The notes under the pieces: model-generated | What the model was told of the DNA's origin: nothing | The model's database searches: none | The model's input: only the letters and a program-made list of their open reading frames with translations | Origin: Fomitopsis serialis | Taxonomy: Eukaryota; Basidiomycota; Agaricomycetes; Polyporales; Fomitopsidaceae | Reading direction: 5' to 3' | DNA: 64,000 bases | NCBI RefSeq assembly: GCF_022376445.1 | Contig: NW_025955007.1 | Span: 186,001 to 250,000, forward strand | Shown here: piece after piece, positions 22,860 through 35,335 of the stretch | How the letters are laid out: every line of letters starts with the position of its first letter | Position numbering within the stretch: position 1 is the first letter of the stretch | Translations under genes and position numbers: made by a program

Positions 22860-25673
22860 GCAAAGTGATTCCAAATATGAATAGGTTGTTGTCTCTGAAA
22901 CACATTTGATATGACCTGTATAGACCATGCACATAGTCCATACAGCATGAGTGTGTCTGGAATGTACACAGCACTGCTATGAATGGGGAAATATTGTCAT
23001 AACATGCCTGTGCTGATTTCCCATAACTGAATGACCATGTATTGAGGTTCCCTCTACTTCAATATGCTTAGGGATATTCCACAGATCTCCTAGAACATTA
23101 TCCGATTTTCTGGGACTTTTTTGAGCCCCAAACAAGTCAGTTTCGCTGCAGAAACAGTATACACTTACATCACTTACTAAGCGCCCAATTAAGCGCCCGT
23201 TGCCGAAGCAGAGTCGTCGACAGGCCGGAATACCGGCCTGTTGACGACTCCGGTCACTCAAAAGGGATTTTGGAACATTCCCATTGGCTGGGATGCTGAC
23301 AAATATTCCTTTTTAAAGTAATTCTTCAATCTCAGCTCTTCATGCCGAGTTTTTTGATGGCTCTCAGCCACACTAACTGAGCTCTTACTAGAGCCCCATT
23401 AAATGCGCAAAAATACCCAAATAAATACCCAAATATCCCTTCTCCATGGGATGCTTCTTGGATACTGATGGGGGTGTCCAGATTAGGTATCTTTGAGAGT
23501 ACTGACCATGAGAAGTGATACTGAGGCATATGAGCAGATCTTGGTAAGCATGTTTACTAGAGAGCTCCACAGGTATGAGGGGAGTCTTTGAAGCAGACAT
23601 GGAAACCTGCCATATATGATTAGTCTCCTTGCCCGTTTTAGGAAGTTGACCATTGATGGCCTCTGCAGTACTGGACAAATAACAGGAAAATCAGAGAGAA
23701 ATCCAGGAGTACTATAGATTCATATTGTGCTCACTATTGAGGCTCACATGTGGCAAAAAACCTACGATAGTGCAGAGTTTCCCATGCATGGCCTGATATA
23801 AGCCACTCTTTCAGTGAGTCTTTGTATATCTTGTAACCACCAGTATCACCTGGCATTGTCAGGGACTGGCAACTCCAAACAGGATCCTAAGCTGTTATGT
23901 TTAGTTCAACAGTTCAACAGGCCCTGAACATGCAGGGTGCCAAACTTTGGAGTTGAGCTTGAATGCCAGCCACAAGCTCATCAGTGACACTGCATTTGCT
24001 GTGCTGTGGCCTCTGATTGGGTATATTCTCAGTCACATATATGCTGTGTTATAGAGTCTGTACATGATATGCCTTCCCATACTTTCATATAAATATAGCA
24101 CCATCCAACAAAGAACAATAAAAACCACATGCCTCACACTCATTCTTTGACATTGTTTGTGTTTCCTGTGATGCTTACCAATTACCTATCAATTGTGTGA
24201 ATACTATGTAGTAGCTGACCTGGAAAGTTTGAATTAGTTGTTGAGTCTTGGCTCAGAAAATGCAGACAAAACAAGAAAATGTTATGTATGATTCCCACCT
24301 TGTACTACTTGCTGTAACTAGTAATTGGCTTCTCAGCCCCTTATGTGGACCATGATCACTCAGCAGTGAATACCTGCAGCACAAAGGTACCATTCAATGC
24401 TGGAAACACTCATAACATTGACTTTGCTTTGCATGTCCCTTGTATAATGGCATAGCCATCACAAATATGGGTTCCAGAATTTGTTCACACTGTACTGTGC
24501 ACTTGCTACTCTTACTAGAGAACTGTATAGACTACCAGTGTCATGAGGTGAGCAACTAGACATGCAGACTTACCATACATCCCAGCCCTTCATAGTTGCT
24601 GCAGTGCTGGACAAATGGCGGAGAATGAGATGACACCAACTCTATTCCCTCATGTGATAATTGCTTGGAGCATATCTAACCTCTACCATCATATTATAGG
24701 CTGATGTGTTACCAGGTCCTATTGTTCAGTTATGCAATGAGCCTTGGGTGATATAATTGGCAGCTCTTGGTTGTTCATATGGGCAGGGAATGATTGTACC
24801 ATGTATTGATGATGTCTATTTGTACAATGTCTACTGTCACTCAGACTTCCACTAGGCAACCAGCAACAGACCATACTTATAGTGGACTTCTAGGCAAATA
24901 TCTGACTGTCCTTTTCTAGATCTTGAGTCAATAATAAGTGACTTTGGATTACTCTCATTGGGAGCAACATTTCCCTTCACATGTTATCATAAAATGTCAG
25001 CTACTCATGCTGGATTCTTTGATGGTATATGGAAAGTCACACAATAACACCATAGACCCAGGAGTGAACACATGTGCCAGTTCAACAGTGTTGTATATAT
25101 CATGGGAGGGTCCAAGAAGCAGGTATTATTACACATGGTGCATTGTGGTAATATCTGGTGGAGTACCTGGCATTCCAAATAAACAGTAGAGAATCTGTAT
25201 ATATTGAGAGGGTGGTTGAACAAGAGCAATATGGTGGTGAATTGTGCATGCATACAAAAGAAGTAAGTGTCAGCCAGCAGATGAAACCAAAAGTTATCTC
25301 ACAAAGGTTGAAACCCTTTGTGTTCATGGGACTTATGACTGGATACCATGACCATTGAGTAGGCATTACTGGAATACTGAGCAAATGCAATAATGATTCC
25401 ATGTGCAAGTCTCAGTGTAAGTATGTGCTCTTCACAGACAGTTTCCTATGAATATAGCAATGACACACAACACATGGTGGCTTACTTTCTCAATTGTAAT
25501 ATTGCTCATGATGGAGCACTGAAATCAACAATGTAGATAACCAGGATGCATAGAGTATTTGGGCTGTCAGGCAGCAACTAGACAGTGAAAATGGGCAATA
25601 ATGAATTCTTCACACCTCAATGTGTCTAAACCAATGGGATCGTACTGCCAGCCATGGCCCTCTCCCCAGCAAG
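22860..25673 (-). repeat. Family A element, copy 5 (reverse, 3' end truncated)
   Basis: Runs parallel to 41,885-46,209 and ends ...CCATGGCCCTCTCCCCAGCAAG. It contains palindrome H2 at 23,209-23,252. Otherwise it is AT-rich and CpG-poor, with no gene. The left junction with copy 1 is unclear between 22,744 and 22,860. Confidence 0.65.
23209..23252. repeat. Palindrome H2 in family A copy 5 (imperfect)
   Basis: AGTCGTCGACAGGCCGGAA followed by an almost exact reverse complement, with three mismatched pairs relative to the perfect copy at 42,210-42,253. Confidence 0.85.
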
Positions 25674-25699
25674 TCTGAAGTCAGTTTTATGGACTAGGA

Positions 25700-28642
25700 A
25701 TGGTCAAACACAAGCACACAATTGAGGAGCTCCTCAATGACACCTGCGGCACCTGTCAGAAGGGATTCAAGACGACGCAGGGGCTTGGAGCACACCAGAC
25801 CATGAGCAAAAAGTGCTCATGGTACAAGAAAGGCAAATTGAGAGAGATGTTCACAATGAATGACAAAGGGCTGGATGACAACGTAATGGTTGAGAGCTCA
25901 GGGCAAGCAAATTAATCCACTATGAGCGTCGGGTTGATCAATTAAATCATACAGTATATTCAGGACAGTCCGAACATTGAGTCGACCAGACAACAAAGAC
26001 TGGCCTCAGCAGGATCCACATGAAGAAGATGCAGATGCAAACCACAACGTAGGAGAGGACAATGAATTAGACTCACTCTTCGACTTTATTGATTTCTGTG
26101 TGCCGTCGAAGCACCCAATTGATCCAGGAGGGCAAGGAAACGATGGTGGAAGTGGAAGTGGAAGTGGAGACAGAGACAGTGGCAATGCCGGGCCCTCAAC
26201 GACATCAATTCCGAACTCGAGACGTACAGCGCTCTCACTAGACGACAATGATGATGAGCAAGTGGTGGACGAAGATGAAGAGGCAGGTGTGATCACTGAC
26301 GTTGATTCGCACATGCATAATAAATGGCTAGAGGGCAGGGAGGAGGCACCATCAGGTGAGGAGTATTCTCACCAGAGTGCGCAAGATTATAACCTGGAGC
26401 AGCAGAAGAAGAGGGCGCAGAGGACCAATCAAAGAATGCATGGGAGCCGTTTGAGTCAGAGATGGACTGGCAGTTTGCCTCATGGGCAATCCAAGAAGGA
26501 CTCACCTTGGGGTCCATCGACAAGGCATTAGAAATTCCCGGGGTGAGTGATTGCTCATATTATACGCTAGAGCAGTAGACATTAATCACAGCTGCTACAC
26601 CTCAGTTCCGGGAGAGACTCGGCCTGTCGTATCACAACACTCGATCTCTCCTCCAACATGTGGACTCACTTCCTGAGAGGGCGGAGTGGATGGAGAGGTG
26701 TCTGTCGTTCAAGGACTGTCCGAACGAGAGGCATCTCCTCCAGTTTTGCGATATCATCCAAGCCATATGTACCTTACTAGGCAATCCAGAGCACACTGAC
26801 CAAATCGTATATCGACCACGACACATTTTCTCGGATACATCCAGGAAGCATCGAGTCTACAACGAAATGTGGACAGGGTGTTGGTGGCACGCAGTCCAGG
26901 TGAGTTGGTCAGCCTTCATATATATATATATATATATATCTTACTGATTCAAGCAACAGAGTCTATTACCTGTAGGCATGACAGTTGCGCCCGTCATTAT
27001 AGCGACGGACAAAACACAGCTAACTCAATTCTCCAGAAACAAGGCGGCGTACCCAGTCTACATGACATTGGGCAATATACCGTGTGCTCTGAGGTGCAAG
27101 CCATCTGAGCATGCGTGCATCCTTATAGGATACCTGTCTGTTGACAAGGTTAGCTCGGACGGCATCACACAGCGCAAGCAGCACGCTCTCATTCAACAGT
27201 TATTCTATGTGTCGGTACGCACAATCTTGGAGCCACTGGTCAAGGCAGGCAAGGAAGGCATCGACATTACCTCTGGCAATGGTGAGGTTCAACAAGTGCA
27301 CCCAATCCCCGCTGCCTACGTCGCAGATTATCCAGAGCAATGTATGGTGACCTGTGCAAAGTCGGGGACTTGCCCCAAGTGCCAGGTACCAGAGGAGCTT
27401 CTCAAGGCTGCGAAGCCAGGTACACCTCGAAATTCCCTGTGGACGTTGGATGTCCTTCGTCGCGCCAGCAAGAAAACCCAAGGCAACACTAGCTCGAACG
27501 CGTACACTTGAGCGTGTCAAGACCTCAACGTTTCCGGCTATGTGGTGCACCCGTTTTGGCGTGATCTTCCTTATACTGACATACATTCCTGCATCACTCC
27601 TGACGTACTCCATCAACTTTACCAGGGAGTCTTCAAACACACTGTTGAATGGTCCACGGAACTTGTCAATGAGCACGAGCTCAATAGGCGCATCTGTTGC
27701 CTTCCACCTGCGTTTGGTACTCGCCACTTCAAGAATGGGATTTCATCCCTCTCTCAAGTTTCAGGGACCGAGCGCAAGCACATAGCGCGGATATTGCTTG
27801 CCTGTCTAGTAGGCAAGATACCGCAGAAGGCGATCATCGCTTTCAGGTCCATTTTGGACTTCATTTATCTCGCTCAGTACACTATCCACGACGATACGAC
27901 ACTCCAATACATGGAGGGCGCCCTCAAGACAATTCATGGCAACGAACACGTCCTTGTTGACCTCGGTGTGCGCGAGCACCTTAACATACTGAAGTTTCAT
28001 TTGTTACTTCATTATGTTGATGCTATTCAACTCGTAGGAATGACAGACAACTACAACACGGAGGTGTTTGAACACCTCCACATCAACTACGCAAAGAAAG
28101 GGTGGAGGGCTTCGAACCATCGCAATGCACGTCCTCAGATGGTTCGCTGGCTGGCACAACAAGAGAAGATGGTCTTGCTCAGCTCGTCCATCCGTCGCAT
28201 GCTTAGGAGTAACAGTCATTACGAGCCAGGGGACAACAGTGATGCAGGGGACTCAGAACCTGATGGATTACCAGCCTCTTGAATTAACAGTTGAATCAAA
28301 TTACCGAAACACCCCACTGCACCTCTCCAGACCCTCCTATCCATCGTCGACAAACACCGCACACCAGGCTTCGTCGACGCACTGGCACAACATATCTACA
28401 ACCTGAAGAACGGATAACCTCTCACTGCAGCACAGCTGAGGAACACTGTGGACCACATGCTGTTCCAACGTCTCGACGTTTTTCATGGCTTCAAGTTCAC
28501 TCCGGAACCCTTAACGGACAAGATGCAGGAGACAGACGCAGTGAAAGCAAAGCCTGCCACGACTGGACAAGTCGCGCGTTTTGATACCGTCGTTGTGCTG
28601 CAGGGAGAAGATGCAGAAGCTACTGGCTTGCAAGTGTACTGA
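25700..28642 (+). pseudogene. Plavaka-type (CACTA-like) transposase, inactivated by four stops
   Basis: Plavaka elements are cut-and-paste DNA transposons of mushroom genomes. The N-terminal exon (25,700 to about 25,880) has a C2HC zinc finger (TCGTCQKGFKTTQGLGAHQT). An acidic, Gly/Ser-rich region follows. The core exons are 26,403-26,542 (NAWEPFESEMDWQFASWAIQ), 26,606-26,899 and 26,960 onward (SLLPVGMTVAPVIIATDKTQ, PSEHACILIGYLSVDK, YTDIHSCITPDVLHQLYQGV, VDLGVREHLNILKFHLLLHY, ARPQMVRWLAQQEKM). Introns are 26,356-26,402, 26,543-26,605 and 26,900-26,959; the first intron is not resolved. In-frame TGA at 27,509, 28,280 and 28,292 and TAA at 28,415 interrupt a frame that stays open and family-like to 28,642 (QVARFDTVVVLQGEDAEATG). 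All four are single C-to-T changes from Arg or Gln codons. TIRs were not located. Confidence 0.85.
26918..26939. repeat. (AT)n microsatellite inside a transposase intron
   Basis: An uninterrupted AT dinucleotide run in the 60-bp intron 26,900-26,959 of the Plavaka pseudogene. Confidence 0.9.
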
Positions 28643-28800
28643 GATGCTTGGGCAAGTACAGGGATCACATCAAGCTTGACATCACCCATTGTGGTAGTTA
28701 AAAGAATAATCTTGTGGAAATCAGAAACTTCGGACTCAAAAACGATAGGATCTAGGAAATCCTCAGATGAAACTTCAGGTAGGGGAGTAGGAGGAGAATA

Positions 28801-29257
28801 TGTTGAGCTCGGAATTTATTCCGCATTTCTGCGAATTATTCTGAGCTCCCTTGCCCTGTCCAAGTCGTGGAATGTGTCCTGGTGTGAACAGTTCTCCTTT
28901 ATTCTACATGGACACCATCACTATACCTTGCATACTGTACTTTTTCCGACGACATTCCCTTCAATCTACCATTTTCCATAATGTTTGCATCTTCAGGGAT
29001 TTGAACCCCTGCACTCATTCGATTTTTCACCCATTCGTTGATTTCGACTTTGTGGCTGTTTCTGCTGTACAGTTATGGTCGCCTTATGTAACGCACACCG
29101 TAGACAGTCCGCCTCGTCGAGCTCTAAGTCCCTAAGACTTTACAGAGCTCGACTTAGGTGTGTATCTTCGCTTCTTTGAATAATAAGACTTTACAGAGCT
29201 TGACTTAGAGCTTGACTTAGGCCTTTGGAATCGCTCTGAGATGCACTGCAGCCAACA
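28801..29257 (+). mobile_element. Copia-family LTR, long form (C2, 457 bp)
   Basis: TGTTGAGCTCGGAATTTATT to GCAGCCAACA, the same family as the LTR at 9349. It shares the duplicated AGACTTTACAGAGCT block and adds a further small GAGCTTGACTTA repeat. No target duplication is evident and there is no internal region. Confidence 0.8.
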
Positions 29258-29457
29258 CTATCCATGAATAGGAACAGTCAGGGAGTAAAACATGCTGCAC
29301 ACCAACAATGTGCCACAATGTCAGCAATTGTGCATACCCACTTGCCCCATATGACTCCCATGGAAAGCACAGTGATATATCAAACTGGGATTATCAATTG
29401 AGGTGAAATACCCTTCAAAATACCCTTACCCTCACAACCGCTGGTACCCTCCAGTGA

Positions 29458-29503
29458 CCCTTACCCTTCTCAAGGGTATCATACCCTTGAGGGTAAGGGT
29501 AAG
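29458..29503. repeat. Hairpin built from TACCCTT/AAGGGTA words
   Basis: CCCTTACCCTTCTCAAGGGTAT pairs with ATACCCTTGAGGGTAAGGG around a one-base centre, with a 2-nt bulge. More TACCCT words lie on both sides (29,408-29,530). It is not the TTAGGG telomere repeat. Confidence 0.75.
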
Positions 29504-29551
29504 GGTATCGCTCTTGACACCCAGGGGTATACCCCTGCAATGCACTACCGG

Positions 29552-30032
29552 CGGCGATGTCCCATCATCCTTGTCTGCGCCTGGCACTGCCCACGTCGAC
29601 GGTAATGCCTACCACACCGCAATTGTCAGTGGCACTGATGCCCTGGTGTCGTCTTTGTCGATGCCTGGCACTGTCCAGGGCTATGGCGGTAGTTACCACT
29701 CCTCATTTGTCGGTGGCGCCAGTGCACCGTCATCTATGTCCGCACTTAACTCTGTCCGCGCCAATGATAGTGCCTACCGCACCTCGTTTGTCGGTGGCAC
29801 CAATGTGTCATCATCTCAGTCTGTGCCTGGCTCAGTCCGCGCTGATGGTAGTGCCTACTACAACTTGTTCGTTGGTGGCGCTGGTGTTTCCTCATCTGTA
29901 CCCATGCCCGGCACTGACAGTGGTGCCTACAACACCCCCATCAGTGATGCTCACCGTGGTATGTATCATGTTGATCGCAGTGCTGGTAGTTCGTTGTCTC
30001 TTACTCATGTGTTTGGGGTGCCGCCGTTGTGA
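29552..30032 (+). CDS. Ser/Gly-rich protein fragment with a 27-residue tandem repeat
   Basis: The frame (open from 29,403, stop at 30,030-30,032) contains about five tandem units of 27 residues (81 bp; the first is 28). The pattern is SSxSxPGTxxxxGxAYxTxFVGGxxx, for example SSLSMPGTVQGYGGSYHSSF and SSQSVPGSVRADGSAYYNLF. The units differ more at third codon positions than in the encoded motif, which hints at past protein selection. The first codons overlap the TACCCTT hairpin region, so the true start is unknown and may lie in a lost upstream exon. It ends with a non-repeat tail (SAGSSLSLTHVFGVPPL). Function unknown. It could be a fragment of a surface or cell-wall repeat protein, or merely an expanded minisatellite. 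Confidence 0.4.
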
Positions 30033-30134
30033 GTGAGACTTGAGTGTATGTGTTTGTCTACTGTTGTATCATCTGTGTACCAATGCAATGATGCTGTGTG
30101 ATCATGTCTGATGTGACAAATTATGAAAATAATC

Positions 30135-30960
30135 CTAGTAAGAGTAGCCTTGCCCATGAAGGCTCATGAGTAACTGCTCAACCAGCTCCTCCCGCTTAGC
30201 CTTGCCTTCATTAGTACTCTCTACATTCTCCACACCTTCCTCTGCCTCCTGAACATCATCATCATCTAGACCTGGATGTTCACTTTCATGAACACCCAGA
30301 GTCTCCATTTCCTTGTTCCATGCATTGTGCTGATGGATGTCATGACCATGGGCCAATTTGCTCTTGATGACCATATTGTGCATGATGAGGCAGGAACGGA
30401 TCCACATGATTGCATAGGCCAGTTTGACATCACTTGTGATGTAGATACGTAGCTCCTTCAGTGACTGCCAGCAGATCTTCAGAAGGCCAATTGCATGCTC
30501 CACAGCTACCCCTATTTTGGACAAGCGATAGTTGAATGTGCACTGCCTGGCAGTGAGGCTACCACCACGGGGTGCCTTGAAAGGTGTGATGAGCCAAGGT
30601 AGCAAAGGATATGCAGAATCTGCCCAGATCCATTCATAGGAGTGGAGAAGTTGATTGTGATTAGCCCATGTATATGTCTCTTTGAAGGCAGTGGCATCAT
30701 GCACACTGCCTGGCTGACCAACGGCATAGGTGTGTATCCAAATGATAAGCTGAAGCAGTAAAATCAGCATGAGCACAGACATTGTCATTTGAAGAACCTG
30801 CCGTAAGCTGGATTGCATATATTTTGTCTTTCCCATAGAAGTCATTCCCATACCACCCAGGTCTCACAAAGACCTTGATTGGTGTGCCATCAGCAGCAAG
30901 GATCCCATTGCTCCACTCTGGAGTTCTAGATTTCTCTGCTGCCAATCGGCTTGCACCCAG
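30135..30960 (-). pseudogene. PIF/Harbinger-like DDE transposase remnant
   Basis: Two overlapping frames carry the core of a DDE_Tnp_4 transposase: GILAADGTPIKVFVRPGWYG (first Asp) and GNDFYGKDKIYAIQLTA in one, then VGQPGSVHDATAF, WADSAYPLLPWLITPFKAP (second Asp), FNYRLSKIGVAVEHAIGLLK (Glu) in the other. The switch near 30,770 falls in a 48-nt GT-AG-like segment but leaves a one-base frame error. The N-terminus is missing; the sequence runs into the family A terminus at 30,986. An acidic C-terminal tail follows. No TIRs were found. Confidence 0.75.
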
Positions 30961-31909
30961 TCGTTGTGTCTCATCAGATGCGAATTACGATCCCTGAGGT
31001 ACGAAGGTATCGTTCTTGTGATGTCTAGACCACCATGAAACACCTTAGTGATTCCTCCGGAATGGCAGTTTGTTCCCACAGTGCACGTGACTTGCAGCCA
31101 CCCCGATAAGCAGAGATAAGTAACTGTTAGTATGGGTTGCTTATCTGAGTCTGACATTTCAGACTCCCAGATGACGCGACTTGGACCAACAGATACAAAC
31201 AAATGCAGTGGCTAAGTGCTCTGTTATGGATGAGGCCCATGAAACACCTTAGCAGTTGCCCCAATAAGGAAACTGGTAAACATATCATGTGACTGGCAGC
31301 TTGGTGGCCCATTGCTGCAAGCGCTCACACACTGTAGGGCCTATATAGCCTCAGCCAGTAACAAATCATAGTATACATAGTATGCTCATCTGATAGCCCT
31401 TCATTCAGAGAGTATACAGGAATTTTACTGAGTGCATACAGTGGCTGGCTAACCCAGGAAATGCAAAGCAAAAAAATGCACATGTGCCTCTGCAGATTCA
31501 ATCTGCTTGTTTATGACTCAAATATGGTCTATATGTACACTGCAATGTATATGTGTAGTTCAGACACTGTGGACTACTCAGTAGCTTCAATAATACAGGT
31601 AACAAGGACTATAATGGGTAATCTGAGCATCTTTTGCCATATTATGGCCCTTGCATACAATGTAATGGTAACCATTGCAGCTCAAGGCAATCATACACTT
31701 GTCTTTGATGTGTCTGTATATTTCCTAGATTTTCTGCATTTTTCTGAGCCCTACATGCCCCTGTTTGTGCATGATTCCTCTTTGGGAAGGTCACATACTC
31801 CATATGGTAATTATGCATCCACTGCTGGCTTTGTCTTGCTCACAGACACAATCTAGGGATACATACCTGAATGTGTACTTACACTACCATCTTATAGGGT
31901 TGTCCAGTA

Positions 31910-32143
31910 CTGTATACTTTTAAATGGTTCGTCACCCAAGTGTGACTGTGACCGGCCTGACGAAAATTTGTGTTCGTCAAATTACCCGATTGGGTATACT
32001 GCCTACCTAATTGGGCGCGTAGCGCCGGCGCCGCAGGTCTAGCGCCCGTCTCAAAGGCCCTGTGACACGTTATTCACACCAGATTTTCGTTTCGTCGGGG
32101 CCGCCTGTGACACGTGACTGACGAACCATTTAAAAGTATACAG
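31910..32143. mobile_element. 234-bp TA-target MITE, second copy
   Basis: Same element, same insertion site and same length as 21,590-21,823, but inverted together with its host repeat. The shared site means the MITE was inserted before copies 1 and 2 separated. Confidence 0.88.
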
Positions 32144-32399
32144 TACATGAGCAGTTCCAAGAGTGAAGTAGCAGGCTTATATAAGCTCACTGGGGCCACA
32201 GCAACCATCTTACCAGGTTATTCAGAATGCTATCTGATCTGATGTCAAACCCATGCCATATACAGCTTTATTCACATTGCCTGGATCATTTTGAATATTG
32301 TCTCAATTTTCCGCTTTTTTCTGAGTCTAAACAAGCTCTCTTAAGCACAGTAACAGTCCGCACTTACATCGCTTACTAAGCGCCCATTGAGCGCCCAGA

Positions 32400-32456
32400 T
32401 GCCGTTCGGAGGTGCAACCATGTGGAAATTTGGCACGGTTGCACCTCCGAACGGCA
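32400..32456. repeat. Palindrome H1 in family A copy 2
   Basis: GCCGTTCGGAGGTGCAACC and its exact reverse complement (19-nt arms) around a 17-nt loop. The upstream context is ACATCGCTTACTAAGCGCCC. Confidence 0.88.
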
Positions 32457-32859
32457 CGAGAGGGATGCCGAGCTGCTCTGATTGGTGCAACAAGCCCTTT
32501 TCTGCCCTAATCAGGCAGGCTGCCGAGGTTTTGGGCTGAGTTTGAATCTCAGCCACAGGCTCCTTAGTGGCACTGTACCTGCCACCTGATCATCCCACAA
32601 TCACCCGCTAATTAGCCACGTCACAGACCCCGGTGTGATCGGGAAGCCATCTCTTCTCGCTGCAAAGGGATAGCTCACATGCACCTGCCCCGCGCCTTCC
32701 CGCATGTGTCCCGTTTCGTTCTCTCACGTGCCGGTGGCTTCCGCGCGCTAACTCTTATCAGTGTCGTTCTTCCGGCCCCGCCCGCCGTGCCGCGCGGATC
32801 TCCCGCCCCCTTCCCTTTTCGGCAGTGTGTCCAGACTGCCCGCCGGCGCTATCTCTTCC

Positions 32860-33110
32860 CGCCGGCGCTCCCTTCCTCTTATGGCCTAGATAATGTGACC
32901 TTGCCTTCTCGCCGGTGCTCCTTCCTCTTATGGATCAGATAATGTGATCCTGCCTTCCCGCCGGCGCTCCCTTCCTCTTATGGCTTAGGTAACGTGATCC
33001 TGCCTTCCCGCCGGCGCTCCCTTCCTCTTATGGCTTAGGTAACGTGATCCTGCCTTTCCGCCGGCGCTCCTTCCTCTTATGGCCCAGATAATGTGATCTA
33101 GCCTCTTCTT
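32860..33110. repeat. Left subterminal 50-bp tandem repeats of the KDZ element
   Basis: Five units starting at about 32,860, 32,910, 32,959, 33,009 and 33,059. Core words are CGCCGGCGCTCCCTTCCTCT and TATGGCTTAGGTAACGTGAT. The same unit recurs inverted at the other end. Confidence 0.88.
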
Positions 33111-33441
33111 CTCGCCACCACTCCTCCTCCCTTTCCGTTTTAGGTAACACAGCCCAGGCTCCCCGCCGGCGCTTATGTTTGTCGAGCCATGGCTAAGTCT
33201 CAGTGTACTTACCACGTGTACATAGTTACTATTTCAATGCAAGGGGTGTATTCTGACACTCATAGTATGTTGCTGAACACATGCATAGATGATAGAGTAC
33301 CACAGGAGCAAGCAGACCACAAGAAACAGCGAGTCATACTAGGTATGTCACGAGCACAGGCGAGCACGACACTCAGACCACCACAAAGACACGACACTCA
33401 AACCACCGCGAGGATATACCAGCCCCTATCCACCTCGAGTC

Positions 33442-35041
33442 CTACTGCCAGTGAGGGCCCTGCTCCGACGCGCCCGCCTGCGAAGGGGCCGACACACCCG
33501 CTTGCGAAGGAGTCGATACGCCCGCTTGCGAAGGAGTCGACACACCCACCTGCGAAGGGCCCTGGTCCGACACGCCTGTACGCGAAACGCGGCGACGCTT
33601 GCGCGATCGCGGCACGGTCTCCTTGTCCTCGTCTTCCTCGCAATTGCTCGAGTCGTCCTCCTCATCACTCGCCTCATTCCCGCCATGTTTGCCCTTCTTG
33701 CCACCAGTCTTGCACTTTGCTGGCTTCTTATGTGAGCCGCCGATATCCTTGCGAGGCTTGCGCGTCACGACCTCGCCAGTGTTGACGCGAGTGTCATACG
33801 CTTTCCTCCGCGCCGCGACTTGCTCCGCGCTGAGACGGACGAACTTGCACGTCTTTGCTTCGAGTGCTTCGTGGAGGGTGCGAAGGAGGGGGAGGCTGTC
33901 CGAAAGTTCCGAGGGGTTGACGAAACGATCCTTGCCAGGAGTCCAGCCTTCAATGTTGATGGCGTACTTGAGTACAATCTCGCGTTCAAAGTTCTTGTAG
34001 TTCATGGTAACTTTAGGGTTTCCGGTGATGTTGACTGCAACTGGTGATTAACAGCAAGGACACAGTAGCAAAAAACTCACCGAGGGCAGTGTGAATCATG
34101 TCACGGATGTCGGTCTTCAAGAAGTTCGCTTGATCCTTGGATGTGCGCAAGAAGGCTACGTAGTTTCAGCACTAACTCGGGACAACACTTATTGATGTGA
34201 CTCACTCATCCAGTCGCATCCGGCCATCGCGAATGCCTCTGCCAGCAAACCCATCTTCTCCGGATCGAAGCCCTTGATGTTCAGACGGAGGTACTTGCTG
34301 AGTTGAGAAGAGCTGAACCAAAGGTGAGGAGATACGTTGTACTCGGTATTCGACCGCACGAAGCAGAAGAAGCCTTCGACGCTGACGCGCGCCTTCAGAC
34401 CCTCGATCTGTACATGATAAGAGAGGAGAAAAAGCGGAAAGAAATCAAGGACTTACCAGACAGATCATCAGGTTGATCATTGCGTTGAAGTCGAGTATTC
34501 GGCTTCGCGCGCTGAGACGCACTCCGCACTTCCTCAATTTCCTCATGTCCTTGAGATCTTCAATAAATTGGTCTTTCTGTTGCTGGGTCAATTTGTTGTA
34601 AGAATCGCGGTATTCGGACTGCAAGTCCAGGAGGCGGGACACGTCTCCGGGATCTGCGTCTACGCAACAGCATCGCCATCAGTACTGCGAGATGTCAGAG
34701 AGAGACAACACACCTTCATTTGCTTGAGTGGCCAAAGCACTCAGCCACGTGTTCCAGGCCGTCGGCTTGCAAGAATGCATCCACTTGTCCGCCGACGAGA
34801 ACATTTGGTTCATATAATGCTGAGCCTTGTTGCTGTACTGTTCTGCAAGGCTGTTGGCAAATGCTTTGCTGTCACTGTACTACTTGGCTATGGCTGCGTC
34901 AATCTCTTCATTCTTGATCTTGTTGCGAGCTGCCATCTCTCGGACTGTGGCGGCGTCACGGTTGACCTTCTTCCTTTTCTGAGGAAGCTGCGGCCTCGCG
35001 GCAACTGCCACGGTCGATCCGTGTGATACATTCGAAGGCAT
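33442..35041 (-). pseudogene. KDZ accessory gene 2, unknown function, one TAG stop
   Basis: Five exons (34,714-35,041; 34,457-34,659; 34,206-34,407; 34,081-34,155; 33,442-34,040) with GT-AG introns of 54, 49, 50 and 40 bp give 468 codons. Codon 54 is TAG (34,882), where CAG would give Gln. The N-terminus is basic (QKRKKVNRDAATVREMAARN). The middle is globular (IEGLKARVSVEGFFCFVRSN, ISPHLWFSS-like region, NFEREIVLKYAINIEGWTPG). The C-terminus has an acidic run (EASDEEDDSSNCEEDEDKE), a basic RSRKRRR signal and short repeats of SQAGVST. I do not know the family. Its charge pattern would fit a nuclear DNA-binding or nucleosome-contacting helper, which is inference. It lies downstream of the transposase and accessory gene 1 in the same direction. 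Confidence 0.7.
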
Positions 35042-35335
35042 GACGTGAACGCGTGGCAGCGCTCAGCTGACCACACATTCACGGCCTGGAGGCGTCGAGA
35101 GTGTCGAAGACAGTGCCAAAGAAGAAGAAGTCGAGCTATCGATAGGATGTGGGTGTGACGTGGTAGGGGAGGCATGACAGTCAGCATTCTATTCAAGGAG
35201 GCGTGAGTACATTCACGTGACGTTAGCAGGTTGTTACAAAGTAATACTGTCAATGCTTTCAATACTGCAAGATATAGAGCTAGAGTACACGACAGAGCAG
35301 CACGACAGAGTAACACGACAAAAGCAGCACAGTGT

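Noticed and set aside
29400..29530. Possible interstitial telomere repeat
   Set aside because: The words are TACCCTT/AAGGGTA in inverted arrangement, not TTAGGG arrays.
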